Source: Acidimicrobiia bacterium (GTDB lineage: Bacteria > Actinomycetota > Acidimicrobiia > Spongiisociales > ZC4RG35). From it: 23,872 nucleotides of DNA. Under the pieces are notes generated by a model, which ran no database searches, was not told the DNA's origin, and saw only the letters and a list, made by a program, of their open reading frames with translations. The translations under genes were made by a program, and so were the position numbers. The first letter of the stretch is position 1. Every line of letters begins with the position of its first letter. This document shows, one piece after another, positions 7,127 to 16,362 of the stretch. The stretch covers positions 1 to 23,872 of the forward strand of contig WHTL01000014.1 of assembly GCA_009377735.1 (NCBI GenBank), given 5' to 3'.

Positions 7127-8179
7127 CTAGAGATCCTCGCCTGAAGAACTGGTGGTCGTGGTGGGTAGCGTCGTATCCAGTGTCTCGGGGTTCACCCGAA
7201 ACTGGATCACCACTGTGTTGTCGTCGGTCTCGAGATCCGTGCCCTGTCCCAACCCGGTTAGGAGCACAGCCAACTCGTAGACTGTGTCGGGCTCCACGGC
7301 GAGATCGTTGAACTCGATGGTGGTGTTCTCGCCGCTCTCGAGGACTGGCACATCCTCGATAATTGGGTCCATGGTGCCAACGGTGGCCGTGAGCCGCAGT
7401 TCCAGACTCGTGATGACCGACGGCGAGTTGCCCTCATTCGCCACCACCACAGCAATGTCGATCTCGTCGGTGTGGGGTATCACGCCGATCCCTGCCGGGT
7501 CGGTAACCATGGCCGGGATGGTCACCACCTGCGCCACCGAGATCGAGGGGAGAAGTCCCAGCGGGCTGTTCTCTGCAGAGGCAGCCGTCTCGTACACACC
7601 GGCGAGGTCGGTCACGGTCCCGTCGGCTGGGGTGAACCTGATGTCGGGGATACTCCCAATGGGCTCGGGGGTGAGTTCGGAGTCCATGGCATCCTTGGCG
7701 GCTGCAAAGGAGAGATCGCCCAGTCTCAACTGCTGGGTCCCGGCGAGGATGGCCTCCTTACCGCTGGTGTCGGAGGGAAAGTCCACCACATTGAGGACAC
7801 CCTCCTCCAACCTGGCCAGTCCCGCCGCCCACTGGTCCAGGGCGACATCCAAGAACATCATCACTGAGCCCAGTTCCGGATCTTCGTAGGAGTCTTGGAT
7901 CAGTTCCCGGGCGTTCGTAATCGCCTCGGTGGCATTGACCATTACGACCTGGAACTCGTCGCGTCTGGTGGTGCTCAGACCCTCCAGTGTTTCGGCGACC
8001 ACGTTGGCGCTTCTGGAGACCTCCACCGTTGCCGCTCTGAGGTCCTCGAGATGGTCGATGGTCGTTGTGGTCTCCCCTTCGCGGGCAAGCGCCCACAGTC
8101 CCAACGCCACCAGGGCGATGATCGCCAATGCCCACAACCATCGTCGGGACCGTCTTGGTCTTGGGCGTTCAAGCACCAT
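7127..8179 (-). CDS. Membrane-anchored extracytoplasmic protein of unknown function
   Basis: I do not recognise a specific family in this 350-aa protein. Positively charged residues 4-13 precede one membrane helix (14-32), so the rest is predicted outside. Residues 40-190 are mainly helical in appearance. Residues 205-330 look like a beta-rich CARDB/Ig-type adhesion or binding domain, with alternating hydrophobic strands around IDIAVVVANEGNSPSVITSLEL. The end is a low-complexity Thr/Ser tail (TTLPTTTTSSSGEDL) typical of exported actinobacterial proteins. An AGGAG lies 11 nt before ATG 8179. It sits downstream of tRNA-Leu and upstream of serS on the same strand, with 87 bp to the latter. Confidence 0.75.
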   Translation of the reverse strand: MVLERPRPRRSRRWLWALAIIALVALGLWALAREGETTTTIDHLEDLRAATVEVSRSANVVAETLEGLSTTRRDEFQVVMVNATEAITNARELIQDSYEDPELGSVMMFLDVALDQWAAGLARLEEGVLNVVDFPSDTSGKEAILAGTQQLRLGDLSFAAAKDAMDSELTPEPIGSIPDIRFTPADGTVTDLAGVYETAASAENSPLGLLPSISVAQVVTIPAMVTDPAGIGVIPHTDEIDIAVVVANEGNSPSVITSLELRLTATVGTMDPIIEDVPVLESGENTTIEFNDLAVEPDTVYELAVLLTGLGQGTDLETDDNTVVIQFRVNPETLDTTLPTTTTSSSGEDL

Positions 8180-8258
8180 CTGAGATGAAGCTCCTATTGG
8201 GGGTTAGGACAGGAACAAACGAAATCTGCAAGACACACGGTGGATCCGACCTCCTCGG

Positions 8259-8342
<84 letters not shown>

Positions 8343-8355
8343 GAGCGGAACGCCG

Positions 8356-8386
8356 ATAGTAGCGGGATTCGTCGCCCTGGTGACAA
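8356..8386 (-). promoter_or_regulatory. Candidate promoter of tRNA-Leu
   Basis: On the minus strand TTGTCA (8381-8386) is followed after 19 bp by TACTAT (8356-8361), which would place the start of transcription a few bases before the mature tRNA 5' end at 8342. The boxes are good and the spacing is slightly long. Confidence 0.4.
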
Positions 8387-8419
8387 TGGGTAACACCAGT
8401 CTCCGGGCACCATCAGGTC

Positions 8420-8446
8420 TTGTCAACGTCGCCAATTCCGTAGACT
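8420..8446 (+). promoter_or_regulatory. Candidate promoter of the fhaA operon
   Basis: TTGTCA (8420-8425) and TAGACT (8441-8446) are separated by 15 bp. Transcription would start within a few bases of the fhaA ATG at 8455, giving an almost leaderless message, which is common in actinobacteria and agrees with the lack of a ribosome site there. The short spacer makes this tentative. Confidence 0.3.
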
Positions 8447-8454
8447 CATCCCCT

Positions 8455-9105
8455 ATGGCTATCGCACGCAACCTCGAGCAACGGCTCGAAAAGCTCTTGG
8501 TGGGTCTGGGGGGATCGGTGAGTCGCGGCGAGATGCACCCCGCCGAACTCGCCGGCTGGCTGGCTCGTCAGGCCGATCTCGCCGGTTACACCCACTCCTC
8601 TGGTCCTGCGGTGGCCAATCGCTTCGACCTCACCATGAACCCCGCCGAAATCGGGGACGATCCCCAAAAGCTGGCCAACGCCGTCGCCGAGGTCCTCGGC
8701 ACCCATGCTGCCGAGTCTGGTTGGCGTCTCGAGGGCCCCATCAAGGTGGTGATCAACACCGACAAGTCCGTGAGGAGGGGTGCTCCCGAGGCCAACTTCG
8801 AGATCGAGCCGGGACCGCTGCCGGATTGGGGACGACTCGTGGGCAAAGATCAGCACCAACTCACCGCCCGGCGGTCCCTCGTCGGTCGAGGATCCGATTG
8901 CGACGTGATGCTCGATGCAGACAGCGTAAGCAGGCACCACGCCGTGATTTTTCAGAAGTCGGGTGACGCCTGGGTTTCGGATCTCGACAGCACCAACGGG
9001 ACGTGGGTCAATGGTTCTGCGGTAGGTGGCACCGCCGTTCAGGTGACACCCGGCTCGGTGATCATGTTCGCAAGGGCCTCATACCGATATGAGATCCTTA
9101 CCTGA
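8455..9105 (+). CDS. fhaA: FHA-domain protein FhaA, short form
   Basis: The 216-aa protein begins with the FhaA N-terminal domain (residues 1-120; NLEQRLEKLLVG...GEMHPAELAGWLARQ) and ends with a forkhead-associated domain (about 135-216) whose phosphothreonine-binding signature is visible: GRGSDCDVMLDADSVSRHH then DSTNGTWVNG. FhaA proteins recognise targets phosphorylated by PknB and connect the kinase with peptidoglycan precursor export. M. tuberculosis FhaA is 527 aa because of a long low-complexity linker; here the two domains are joined almost directly. ATG 8455 is chosen since family similarity starts there. The stop and the next start share one base (TGATG). Confidence 0.9.
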   Translation: MAIARNLEQRLEKLLVGLGGSVSRGEMHPAELAGWLARQADLAGYTHSSGPAVANRFDLTMNPAEIGDDPQKLANAVAEVLGTHAAESGWRLEGPIKVVINTDKSVRRGAPEANFEIEPGPLPDWGRLVGKDQHQLTARRSLVGRGSDCDVMLDADSVSRHHAVIFQKSGDAWVSDLDSTNGTWVNGSAVGGTAVQVTPGSVIMFARASYRYEILT

Positions 9106-9518
9106 TGCCCGACGTACTCCTTGCCCTTCTCCGGTTGATCTTTCTCGGCTTCATCTTCCTCTTCGTATGGCAGGTGGCTCGGGCAATAGGAACCCACCTC
9201 GGGATCAACGTGCGACGACGGGCGCGACGCCGCGGTTCGCGGGTGGCCATCGTTCGCTCCAGCTCTCAGGCAGGTCTTGGCTTTGATGTGCGCTACGCGG
9301 TTGTCCTGGGGAGAAGCGAGGAGGCCGATATCGTCCTCGAGGATCCCTATGCATCGGACTTCCACCTCCGCTTCGTCGCCAGTGAAGACGGTTTGACACT
9401 CCACGATCTCGGAAGCACCAACGGAACATACGTAAACGGAAGACGGGTAACCACACCCCGCGAGCTCTCTCGCGGGGACTCGGTTCAGGTTGGTAAGACC
9501 GTGATGGAGGTGCGATGA
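9105..9518 (+). CDS. fhaB: FHA-domain protein FhaB (FipA type)
   Basis: The 137-aa protein has an N-terminal membrane helix (residues 4-25), an arginine-rich cytoplasmic stretch (RRRARRRG) and a C-terminal FHA domain (about 65-137) with GRSEEADIVLEDPYASDFH and DLGSTNGTYVNG. The usual SRxHA in the loop reads SDFHL, so the binding Ser and His are kept but the Arg is changed. In mycobacteria the homologue binds phosphorylated FtsZ and division partners. It overlaps fhaA by one base and pstP by four, so the three genes are translationally coupled. Confidence 0.9.
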   Translation: MPDVLLALLRLIFLGFIFLFVWQVARAIGTHLGINVRRRARRRGSRVAIVRSSSQAGLGFDVRYAVVLGRSEEADIVLEDPYASDFHLRFVASEDGLTLHDLGSTNGTYVNGRRVTTPRELSRGDSVQVGKTVMEVR

Positions 9519-10222
9519 ACTACCAGTGGTCCTCGGCGAGCCACCCTGGCCTGGTCAGAACCAATAACGAGGACTCCGTTCACCCCGAGGCGGCGGGTCG
9601 CGGCGACGGCCCGATTTGGGTAATGGTCGCCGACGGTATGGGAGGACATGTCGCCGGCGAGGTCGCCTCCCGTCTGGCCGTCGATGCCGCCATCTCCACG
9701 GATGGATCGCCCACCGACAAAGTGAACGCCGCCAATACAGCCATCCTCAACGAGATCGAGAACAAACCTCATCTGTCCGGGATGGGAACCACCCTGACCA
9801 TGGCGCGTCTCGACCCTGATGGGACGGGCCATTTTGGTCATGTGGGTGACAGCAGGGCGTACCTGCGCCGAGACGATGTACTGGAACGGCTCACCGAAGA
9901 CCACACGGTGGTTGCGGAGTATGTCGCCTCGGGCGCCATGACCGAAGAAGAGGCGGCCCAGCATCCGCAACGTTCCATGATCACACGGGCACTCGGTCTG
10001 ATCGACTCCGTCCCCGTCGACACCTTCGAGGTCACCTTCCAGTCCGGCGACCGGCTTCTGCTCTGTTCGGACGGTGTCAACGAGATGCTCAACGACAAGA
10101 CGATCTCGTCGCTCCTCGGTGAGGGAACACCGGAGGAGACGGTGTGGGCGATCGTCGAGGCTGCGAACAGCGCCGGTGGTCAGGACAACATCACGGCCCT
10201 GGTGGTCGAGGTGGAGGAGTGA
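9515..10222 (+). CDS. pstP: PP2C-family Ser/Thr phosphatase PstP, catalytic domain only
   Basis: The 235-aa protein is a complete PPM/PP2C phosphatase domain that reverses phosphorylation by the PASTA kinase. Metal and phosphate ligands are visible: RTNNED (residues 15-20), ADGMGGH (39-45), GHVGDSRAYL, CSDGVNEML and the final GGQDNITALVVEV. Mycobacterial PstP (514 aa) has a membrane helix and an outer domain after the catalytic part; this protein stops right after the last catalytic motif and is therefore predicted to be soluble. It overlaps fhaB by 4 bp (ATGA). A 187-bp hairpin-rich gap follows before rodA. Confidence 0.92.
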   Translation: MNYQWSSASHPGLVRTNNEDSVHPEAAGRGDGPIWVMVADGMGGHVAGEVASRLAVDAAISTDGSPTDKVNAANTAILNEIENKPHLSGMGTTLTMARLDPDGTGHFGHVGDSRAYLRRDDVLERLTEDHTVVAEYVASGAMTEEEAAQHPQRSMITRALGLIDSVPVDTFEVTFQSGDRLLLCSDGVNEMLNDKTISSLLGEGTPEETVWAIVEAANSAGGQDNITALVVEVEE

Positions 10223-10252
10223 GGGTCCCGCCTCGAAGGAGGGGGGAACCAC

Positions 10253-10389
10253 CGCGACGTGGTCTCGTCGCGACTGTTGAGACTATTTTGCCCCAAGGGC
10301 GCCCCCCTACCCGCAAGCGGGTCCCTTCCCACCGCCGTTGCCGGGGGGACAAGCTTTGCAGGAACCTTCCCCCCAGCTTTGCTGGGGGG
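10253..10389 (+). repeat. Cluster of GC-rich hairpins between pstP and rodA
   Basis: Three perfect stems lie in the gap: CGCGACG/CGTCGCG (10253-10272, 6-nt loop, followed by the U-containing ACTATTTTG), ACCCGC/GCGGGT (10309-10322, AA loop) and the 9-bp CCCCCCAGC/GCTGGGGGG (10369-10389, TTT loop). The fragments GGGGGGACAA and AGCTTTGC recur in the gap, like a mosaic of small palindromic repeat units. The first stem could be a terminator for the fha-pstP genes. The last ends 20 bp before the rodA GTG and could mask or tune its start. Confidence 0.55.
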
Positions 10390-10409
10390 ACAACTGCCGG
10401 AGTCCGCCC

Positions 10410-11705
10410 GTGACCAGGACCACCGAGGCTGGACTCCTCACTGGTGCCGCGGTCATCGCCGCCTTTGGGATCGTCCTCGTGAACCTGGCAGGTGATGAAA
10501 CGATAAACGCCCAGGTCGGCCTCAGCTTCCTGACATTCCTCCTCGCGTTCGCTGGCATCCATTTCGCCATCCGGCTCTGGGCCCCGTCGGCCACACCCCT
10601 TCTTCTACCGCCTGCCGCCCTCCTTTCTGCCATTGGCATGGTGATGATCTACCGATTGGACCCCGAGCGGGCGTCACTGCAGCGTTGGTGGCTCCTCATC
10701 GCTGCCGCTGCTGCCGCCCTCCTGCTCGCCCTGATCCATGAGCGGGGCGTGGCCCTTTTCCGGCGATACCGAAACCTTGTGCTCCTGTCCACCGTCGTGC
10801 TACTCCTCCTCCCCAACCTGCCCGCGGGTGGTCCTCTGCCCATCAAAGGACTCGAGGTCAATGAATCCCGACTCTGGATCCTCATCGACATGGGCTTCAC
10901 CCAGCTCCAGTTTCAACCTGCAGAAGTGGCGAAACTCGGCTTCGTCCTGTTCCTCGCCGCGTACCTGGCTGACCATCAGAACGCTTTGGTCTCGGCCCAG
11001 AGAAAACTGGGTCCAATCTCGTTCCCCGAACCTCGAGAGCTCCTCCCGCTGGCACTCGTCTGGGCGGGATCGGTGTTCATCCTCGTCGCCCAACGAGATC
11101 TGGGCGCCTCTGTCCTCCTCTTCGGAACGTTCGTTCTGCTTCTCTACGCAGCCACCGGCGGGATCGGATATCTCGTCGGAGGCGGTCTTCTCACACTGTT
11201 GGGTGGTCTGGCGGCATGGCGACTGTTCGGCCATGTGCAGACTCGCATCACCGCCTGGCTCGATCCCTGGTCCGATCTCGACGGTGCCGGTTATCAGACG
11301 ATCCAGGGTCTCTTCGCGATGGGTTCGGGGAGTATTGCCGGCGCCGGCCCCGGTCTGGGGCGGCCCGACCTGATACCCGTGGCCGACACTGACCTCATCT
11401 TTGCCGCAATCGGCGAAGAGCTTGGTTTCGCCGGATCGGTGGCCATCCTATGTGCGTTTGCTCTGCTCATTTCGGTCGGTTTCGGGGTCTCTCTCCGTAG
11501 TAGGGACCGATTCCGCAAGCTGACCGCCGCCGGAATAACCGTTCTGCTGGCGGTGCAGACCTTCCTCATCATCGGTGGCGTGGTACGGGTGGTTCCCCTT
11601 ACAGGAATCACCCTTCCCTTTGTCTCCTACGGTGGTTCGGCCCTGGTGGGGAACTTCATCATGCTGGCGGTGCTGGCCCGTATCTCAGACGAGGAACAGC
11701 AGTGA
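10410..11705 (+). CDS. rodA: SEDS peptidoglycan glycosyltransferase RodA/FtsW
   Basis: The 431-aa protein has about ten membrane helices and belongs to the SEDS family, which polymerises lipid II into glycan strands together with a class B PBP. The conserved region around residues 315-335 reads GLGRPDLIPVADTDLIFAAI followed by GEELGF, matching the family's GLG...P.A.TDFIFA..GEELG, and the final FVSYGGSALVGNF is also typical. The start is GTG 10410, with GGAG 7 nt before it; the open frame further upstream runs through the hairpin cluster. The stop overlaps the pbpA start by 4 bp (GTGA). Position next to pbpA favours the RodA (elongation) role, though FtsW cannot be excluded by sequence alone. 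Confidence 0.93.
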   Translation: MTRTTEAGLLTGAAVIAAFGIVLVNLAGDETINAQVGLSFLTFLLAFAGIHFAIRLWAPSATPLLLPPAALLSAIGMVMIYRLDPERASLQRWWLLIAAAAAALLLALIHERGVALFRRYRNLVLLSTVVLLLLPNLPAGGPLPIKGLEVNESRLWILIDMGFTQLQFQPAEVAKLGFVLFLAAYLADHQNALVSAQRKLGPISFPEPRELLPLALVWAGSVFILVAQRDLGASVLLFGTFVLLLYAATGGIGYLVGGGLLTLLGGLAAWRLFGHVQTRITAWLDPWSDLDGAGYQTIQGLFAMGSGSIAGAGPGLGRPDLIPVADTDLIFAAIGEELGFAGSVAILCAFALLISVGFGVSLRSRDRFRKLTAAGITVLLAVQTFLIIGGVVRVVPLTGITLPFVSYGGSALVGNFIMLAVLARISDEEQQ

Positions 11706-13156
11706 ACGGCCCCATTCGTCGGGTGTCATTGGGGATCTATCTCCTCTTTTTGGTCCTGTTGGGTTCGGTGACCTGGATTCAGGTGCTCTCGGCTGACACC
11801 TATCGGGATCACCCTCGAAACGTGCGGACCAACCTCAATCAGACCTTCAAGGAACGGGGTCTTATCGTGACTTCCGATGGGGTGGTCCTGGCGCGGAGTG
11901 TGGCGGACGAGGAGGACTCCCGTAGGTTCACCCGGACCTATCCAGAGGGGGAGGTCTTTGCCAACCTCACGGGTTACGCCTCCCTGTTTGGTGAGAGCAC
12001 CGGTGCGGAGGCGGCCTTCGACGGAGAGCTTCGGTCCCGACAGGACGCCACCTTCTCGGACATGATCGCCGCTCTCCTCGGACGTGATCTGCGACCTCAC
12101 AGTGTTCAACTCACCGTGGACGCCAACGTGCAACGTGTCGCCTATGAGTCGCTCGGCTCCCAACACGGCGCCGTCGTGGTGCTCCAGCCCGATACCGGCA
12201 ATATCATTGCCGCGGCATCCACACCCTCCTACGACCCCAACTCCCTCATCGGCGTCGAGAACGAGACGGTGTATGACGAGTTGTTGGCCGACCCCGACAA
12301 TCCGCTCCTCGACAGGGCGACCAGGGAGAACTTCCCACCCGGGTCGACATTCAAACCGATCGTGGCGGCGGCAGCCATCGACGCGGGGGTGGCCGAGCCC
12401 GACACGACTTTTCCCGATCCTCAGGAGTTCGACCTGCCCGGCACAGACGCCACGATCGGCAACTTCGGTGACGGGGTGTGCGCCGACGGCGACTCCATCA
12501 CCCTCCGCCAGGCAATGATCGTCTCCTGCAACACGGTCTTCGCCGATCTCGCCATACAGACCGGGGCCGAGACCATTGGGCTCGTTGCGGAGCCGATGGG
12601 CTTCAACGACTCATTCTCCATCCCCTGGCAGACCGCAGAATCAAACTTTCCCATCGAGGCTCTCGAGGAGGATGATGCGGCGCTGGGACAGTCGGGTATC
12701 GGCGAGCGCAACGTGAGGGCCACACCGCTGCAGATGGCCGTGGTGGCCGCCACGATCGCCAACGACGGCGAGATGGTCGCCCCCGGAGTGTTGCGCCAGT
12801 TAACCGATGCCGATGGCGAGACCATCACCGAGCGGCAGGTTCCCGCACCAGAGCGGACGATGTCACCGGAGACCGCCGACATCCTCACCGACATGATGGA
12901 GCAGGTGATCACCGCCGGATCGGGCCAACAGGCGGCGATACCTGGGATCCGGGTGGCGGGCAAGACCGGCACCGCCACCGGTGTAGAGGACCGACCAAGT
13001 GTTTGGTTCATCGCATTCGCCCCGGTCGAGGATCCCACCCATGCCATTGCCGTACTAGTCGAGGAGGGAGGTGAGGTGGGAGAGGGTGCCACAGGTGGAA
13101 ATGTGGCCGCACCCATTGCTGCCCGTGTCCTCGAAGAGGCCCTAGCAGGCAACTAA
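11702..13156 (+). CDS. pbpA: Class B penicillin-binding protein PbpA
   Basis: The 484-aa protein crosslinks peptidoglycan as partner of the SEDS enzyme encoded just before it. One membrane helix lies near the N-terminus (about residues 8-28). A pedestal region follows (RGLIVTSDGVVLARS). The transpeptidase domain shows the three active-site motifs: STFK (Ser215 to Lys218), SCN (275-277) and KTGT (421-424). It lacks the N-terminal glycosyltransferase of class A enzymes. Length and motif spacing fit mycobacterial PbpA (about 490 aa). Translation starts at GTG 11702, overlapping rodA. In M. tuberculosis the next gene is pknA; here no second kinase is present and a 272-bp structured gap leads to pknB. 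Confidence 0.93.
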   Translation: MNGPIRRVSLGIYLLFLVLLGSVTWIQVLSADTYRDHPRNVRTNLNQTFKERGLIVTSDGVVLARSVADEEDSRRFTRTYPEGEVFANLTGYASLFGESTGAEAAFDGELRSRQDATFSDMIAALLGRDLRPHSVQLTVDANVQRVAYESLGSQHGAVVVLQPDTGNIIAAASTPSYDPNSLIGVENETVYDELLADPDNPLLDRATRENFPPGSTFKPIVAAAAIDAGVAEPDTTFPDPQEFDLPGTDATIGNFGDGVCADGDSITLRQAMIVSCNTVFADLAIQTGAETIGLVAEPMGFNDSFSIPWQTAESNFPIEALEEDDAALGQSGIGERNVRATPLQMAVVAATIANDGEMVAPGVLRQLTDADGETITERQVPAPERTMSPETADILTDMMEQVITAGSGQQAAIPGIRVAGKTGTATGVEDRPSVWFIAFAPVEDPTHAIAVLVEEGGEVGEGATGGNVAAPIAARVLEEALAGN

Positions 13157-13195
13157 AAGGCACTAAACCCTACAGGGCAATCTGGGGTGAATCCC

Positions 13196-13401
13196 CGTGG
13201 TCTGTCGCCGGATTGATGCCGCGGTGTCGCCGAGGCATCGGCGCCGATGGCAAGGACGCAGGACGCGACATACGTTCCCATGAGCCTGCCGTTATGGAAA
13301 CGTGTGTCGGCCGCACCCAATGCGGTGCGTCTAGGACGAGGACGCAGCAAGCGGCGTCTAGGCCCGGCGAGACTGCGCAGCTACTTCGGGGACAGACCAC
13401 G
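13196..13401 (+). ncRNA. Predicted structured RNA upstream of pknB
   Basis: The gap between pbpA and pknB folds by eye into a closed multi-branch structure. The closing stem pairs 13196-13206 (CGTGGTCTGTC) with 13391-13401 (GACAGACCACG), 11 perfect pairs, and continues with CCG/CGG after one G-G mismatch. Inside are a hairpin 13215-13239 (GATGCC/GGCATC with an inner CGG/CCG), a 16-bp stem 13266-13281 with 13294-13309 with one mismatch and one wobble, a CCGCA/TGCGG hairpin (13311-13325) and a GACGC/GCGTC hairpin (13341-13358). The GACGC at 13341 could instead pair with GCGTC at 13327-13331, so two exclusive folds exist. I do not recognise a known riboswitch class. It could be a cis-acting leader of pknB or a separate small RNA. 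Strand is inferred from the flanking genes. Confidence 0.55.
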
Positions 13402-13415
13402 AGTACCCCTACAAT
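13385..13415 (+). promoter_or_regulatory. Candidate pknB promoter with TACAAT box
   Basis: TACAAT (13410-13415) is a good -10 match 13 bp before the pknB ATG; a poor -35 (TTCGGG, 13385-13390) lies 19 bp further up. No Shine-Dalgarno sequence is visible before the ATG, which is compatible with a nearly leaderless transcript. If used, it would separate pknB expression from the structured region upstream. Confidence 0.3.
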
Positions 13416-15503
13416 CATCCGAGTCCCAATGGATCCATCCACAGCACCCCTATCCGATCGCTACCACCTCGTTTCCCACCTCGCCCGTGGGGGGATGGCT
13501 GACGTCTGGAAGGCCGAGGACAGCCTCCTGGGACGAAATGTGGCGGTCAAGATCCTCCATCGCCACTACTCCTCGGATGAGTCCTTCGTCCGTCGCTTCC
13601 GTCGTGAGGCGCAGGCCGCAGCCAACCTGAGTCATCCCAACATCGTGGCGATCTACGACTGGGGTCAGGCCGAGGACACCTATTTCATCGTGATGGAGCT
13701 GGTGGATGGGCGCTCGCTGCGCGATGTCCTCCGCAGTGCCGGAAGGCTGCTTCCCCGACGGGCAGCCGAAATAGCCCATGACGTGGCCGCCGCTCTCAGG
13801 GTCTCCCACAAGGCGGGTCTGGTGCACCGTGACATCAAGCCGGGGAACATCCTCCTCGCCCGTGACGGCACGGTCAAGGTAACGGACTTCGGCATCGTCA
13901 GAGCGTGGGACGACTCCCAGGAGCTGACTCGCACCGGGGCCGTCATCGGCACCGCCACCTATTTCTCCCCCGAACAGGCCCAGGGCTCCTCCGCCGATGC
14001 CCGCTCCGATCTCTACTCCCTCGGGGTCGTCCTCTACGAGATGCTCGCCGGGCGGCCACCGTTCCAGGGTGACAGCCCCATGGCTGTCGCCTTCCAGCAC
14101 GTCTCCTCGGACCCGGTCCCACCATCCCAGATCAACCCCGATGTCCCATCGGCGTTCGATGACGTGGTGATGAAGGCGATGGCCAAGGACTCCAAGGACA
14201 GATACCAGGACGCCAAGGAGTTCGAGAGCGACCTGCAGCGGCTTATCGATGGAGTCGAACCCGTGGCTGCGACGGCCGAGGTCGCGGCAGCCCCGCCACG
14301 ACACGCTACCGACCGTGACGCTGCCACCCGGATGATCCCGTCGAGTTCACCCCCGCCCGCTGATACAACCGACCAGAGCCAGGCCTACGAGCTGGAAGAC
14401 GAGGACGAGGAACGAAGTTCCACCCCGTTCATCCTCACTGCCCTCGGTCTGCTGGCCGTTCTCGTCGCTCTCGTTTTCTTTCTGTTCGATCCATTTGGTG
14501 GCCCCGAAGAGCCAGAACTGATCACCGTACCCGATGTGATTGGTGAGCCCCAGAACGAGGCATCGGCCACCATCCAGGACGCTGGATTCAATATCACGAT
14601 CGAGACGGAGAACGCACCCGACTCCGAGCCCGGATTGGTGATACGGACCGAACCACCTCCCAATTCGGAGGCGACAGCGGACACTGTCGTCGTATTAGTG
14701 GTGTCGTTGGGCGAGGAGACCGTCGATGTCCCGAATCTGGTCGGACAGACGCGCCAGGACGCCGAGCAGCTCCTTTCCGACGCCGGTCTCGTTGTGGGGC
14801 AAGTGACCGAGAGATCCGATCCCGACCGTCCCGCTGGCGAGGTGGTGGAACAGGATCCCGCTGCCGGGTCTCCGGCGAACCCCGAGAGCGAGGTCAATTT
14901 CGTCGTCTCCACCGGCCCCGAAGAGCTTGAGCTCGACGACCTCACCGGCATGACCGAGAGTGAGGCGAGGGACTACCTGCAGAGTGAAGGACTGATAGCC
15001 GTCGTCGAGCGTGAGGAGTCCGATGAGGCGGAGGAGGGCACAGTCATTCGAACGGATCCCGAGGGTGGGGAGACCGTCTCCCGTGGTGACGAGGTGGTCC
15101 TGTTTGTGTCCGAGGGAGAGGAGTTGGTGCCCGTTCCCTCTGTGACTGGGCTGAGTGAGGACGATGCCCGAGAGCGTCTCGAATCAGACGGCTTCGACGT
15201 CGACACCACCCTGGTGGAGACCGATGACGAGTCCGAGGACGGGTTGGTACTCGAACAGAGCATCGATCAGGGAGAGGAGGTGCCAAGCGGCACGGAGATC
15301 ACCCTCTCAATAGGCCAGTATGTGGCACCCACCACCACGACCCAGGCAACAACGACCACCACGACCACGGTCCCCGACACGACCACGACAACTACCGAAC
15401 CGGAGAGCACCACCACAACCACCGAACCGGCGAGCAGCGTCCCAACGCTGGCAATCGCCGAGGCTCCACCGACAACCCAGCTGCTTGACCGTTGTGATCT
15501 GGT

Positions 15504-16058
<555 letters not shown>

Positions 16059-16065
16059 CGGGTCC

Positions 16066-16308
16066 TCACCTGTAGCGGGTGGTCATGAAAAAGCCCACGC
16101 CGATGGCAGCAAAGCCCACGAGGAGGAGGACGGAGGGGAGCTCGAAGATGAACCGTCCCAGGACAAGAACGATCCCGACCGCCATGAGAGCCCACATGAG
16201 CACCACGTACCACATCGGGCTGGGCGCTCGATTGTGTGTGGTTGTCGCCGGGTTCGCCGACTTGGTAGGTCCGTCGTACTTCCGCTTGCGTCGCTTCGAT
16301 TCGGGCAT
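16066..16308 (-). CDS. crgA: Cell division protein CrgA
   Basis: The 80-aa protein has a basic N-terminus (MPESKRRKRKYDG), a short polar stretch ending in PMWYVVLM, two membrane helices (about residues 32-51 and 57-74) and a short basic tail (TTRYR). This matches CrgA (93 aa in M. tuberculosis), a septal membrane protein that connects FtsZ, FtsQ, FtsI and the elongation machinery. I chose ATG 16308 because MPxSKxRK is the family N-terminus. A TTG at 16329 with AGGGAG about 7 nt upstream would add seven residues and is a real alternative, since the ATG has no obvious ribosome site. It is probably co-transcribed with pabA. Confidence 0.9.
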   Translation of the reverse strand: MPESKRRKRKYDGPTKSANPATTTHNRAPSPMWYVVLMWALMAVGIVLVLGRFIFELPSVLLLVGFAAIGVGFFMTTRYR

Positions 16309-16362
16309 GGCTCTGAAAACTACCAGCAAGAGCCACTCCCTTCACAAAAACGATGCTCAAAC

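Noticed and set aside
13213..13428. N-terminal extension of PknB from an upstream ATG
   Set aside because: The 72 extra codons overlap the predicted RNA structure, show no similarity to kinases and are Arg/Gly/Thr-rich; the kinase family begins a few residues before the glycine loop.
13157..13428. c-di-AMP (ydaO) or cobalamin riboswitch
   Set aside because: GGGGTGAATCCCC recalls pieces of both, but the conserved ydaO end (GAATCCGNCAGCTNACCTCGTAGGCG-like) and the B12 box are missing.
13450..14304. 284-codon minus-strand frame inside pknB
   Set aside because: It is antisense to the kinase domain, where all catalytic motifs are in the plus frame.
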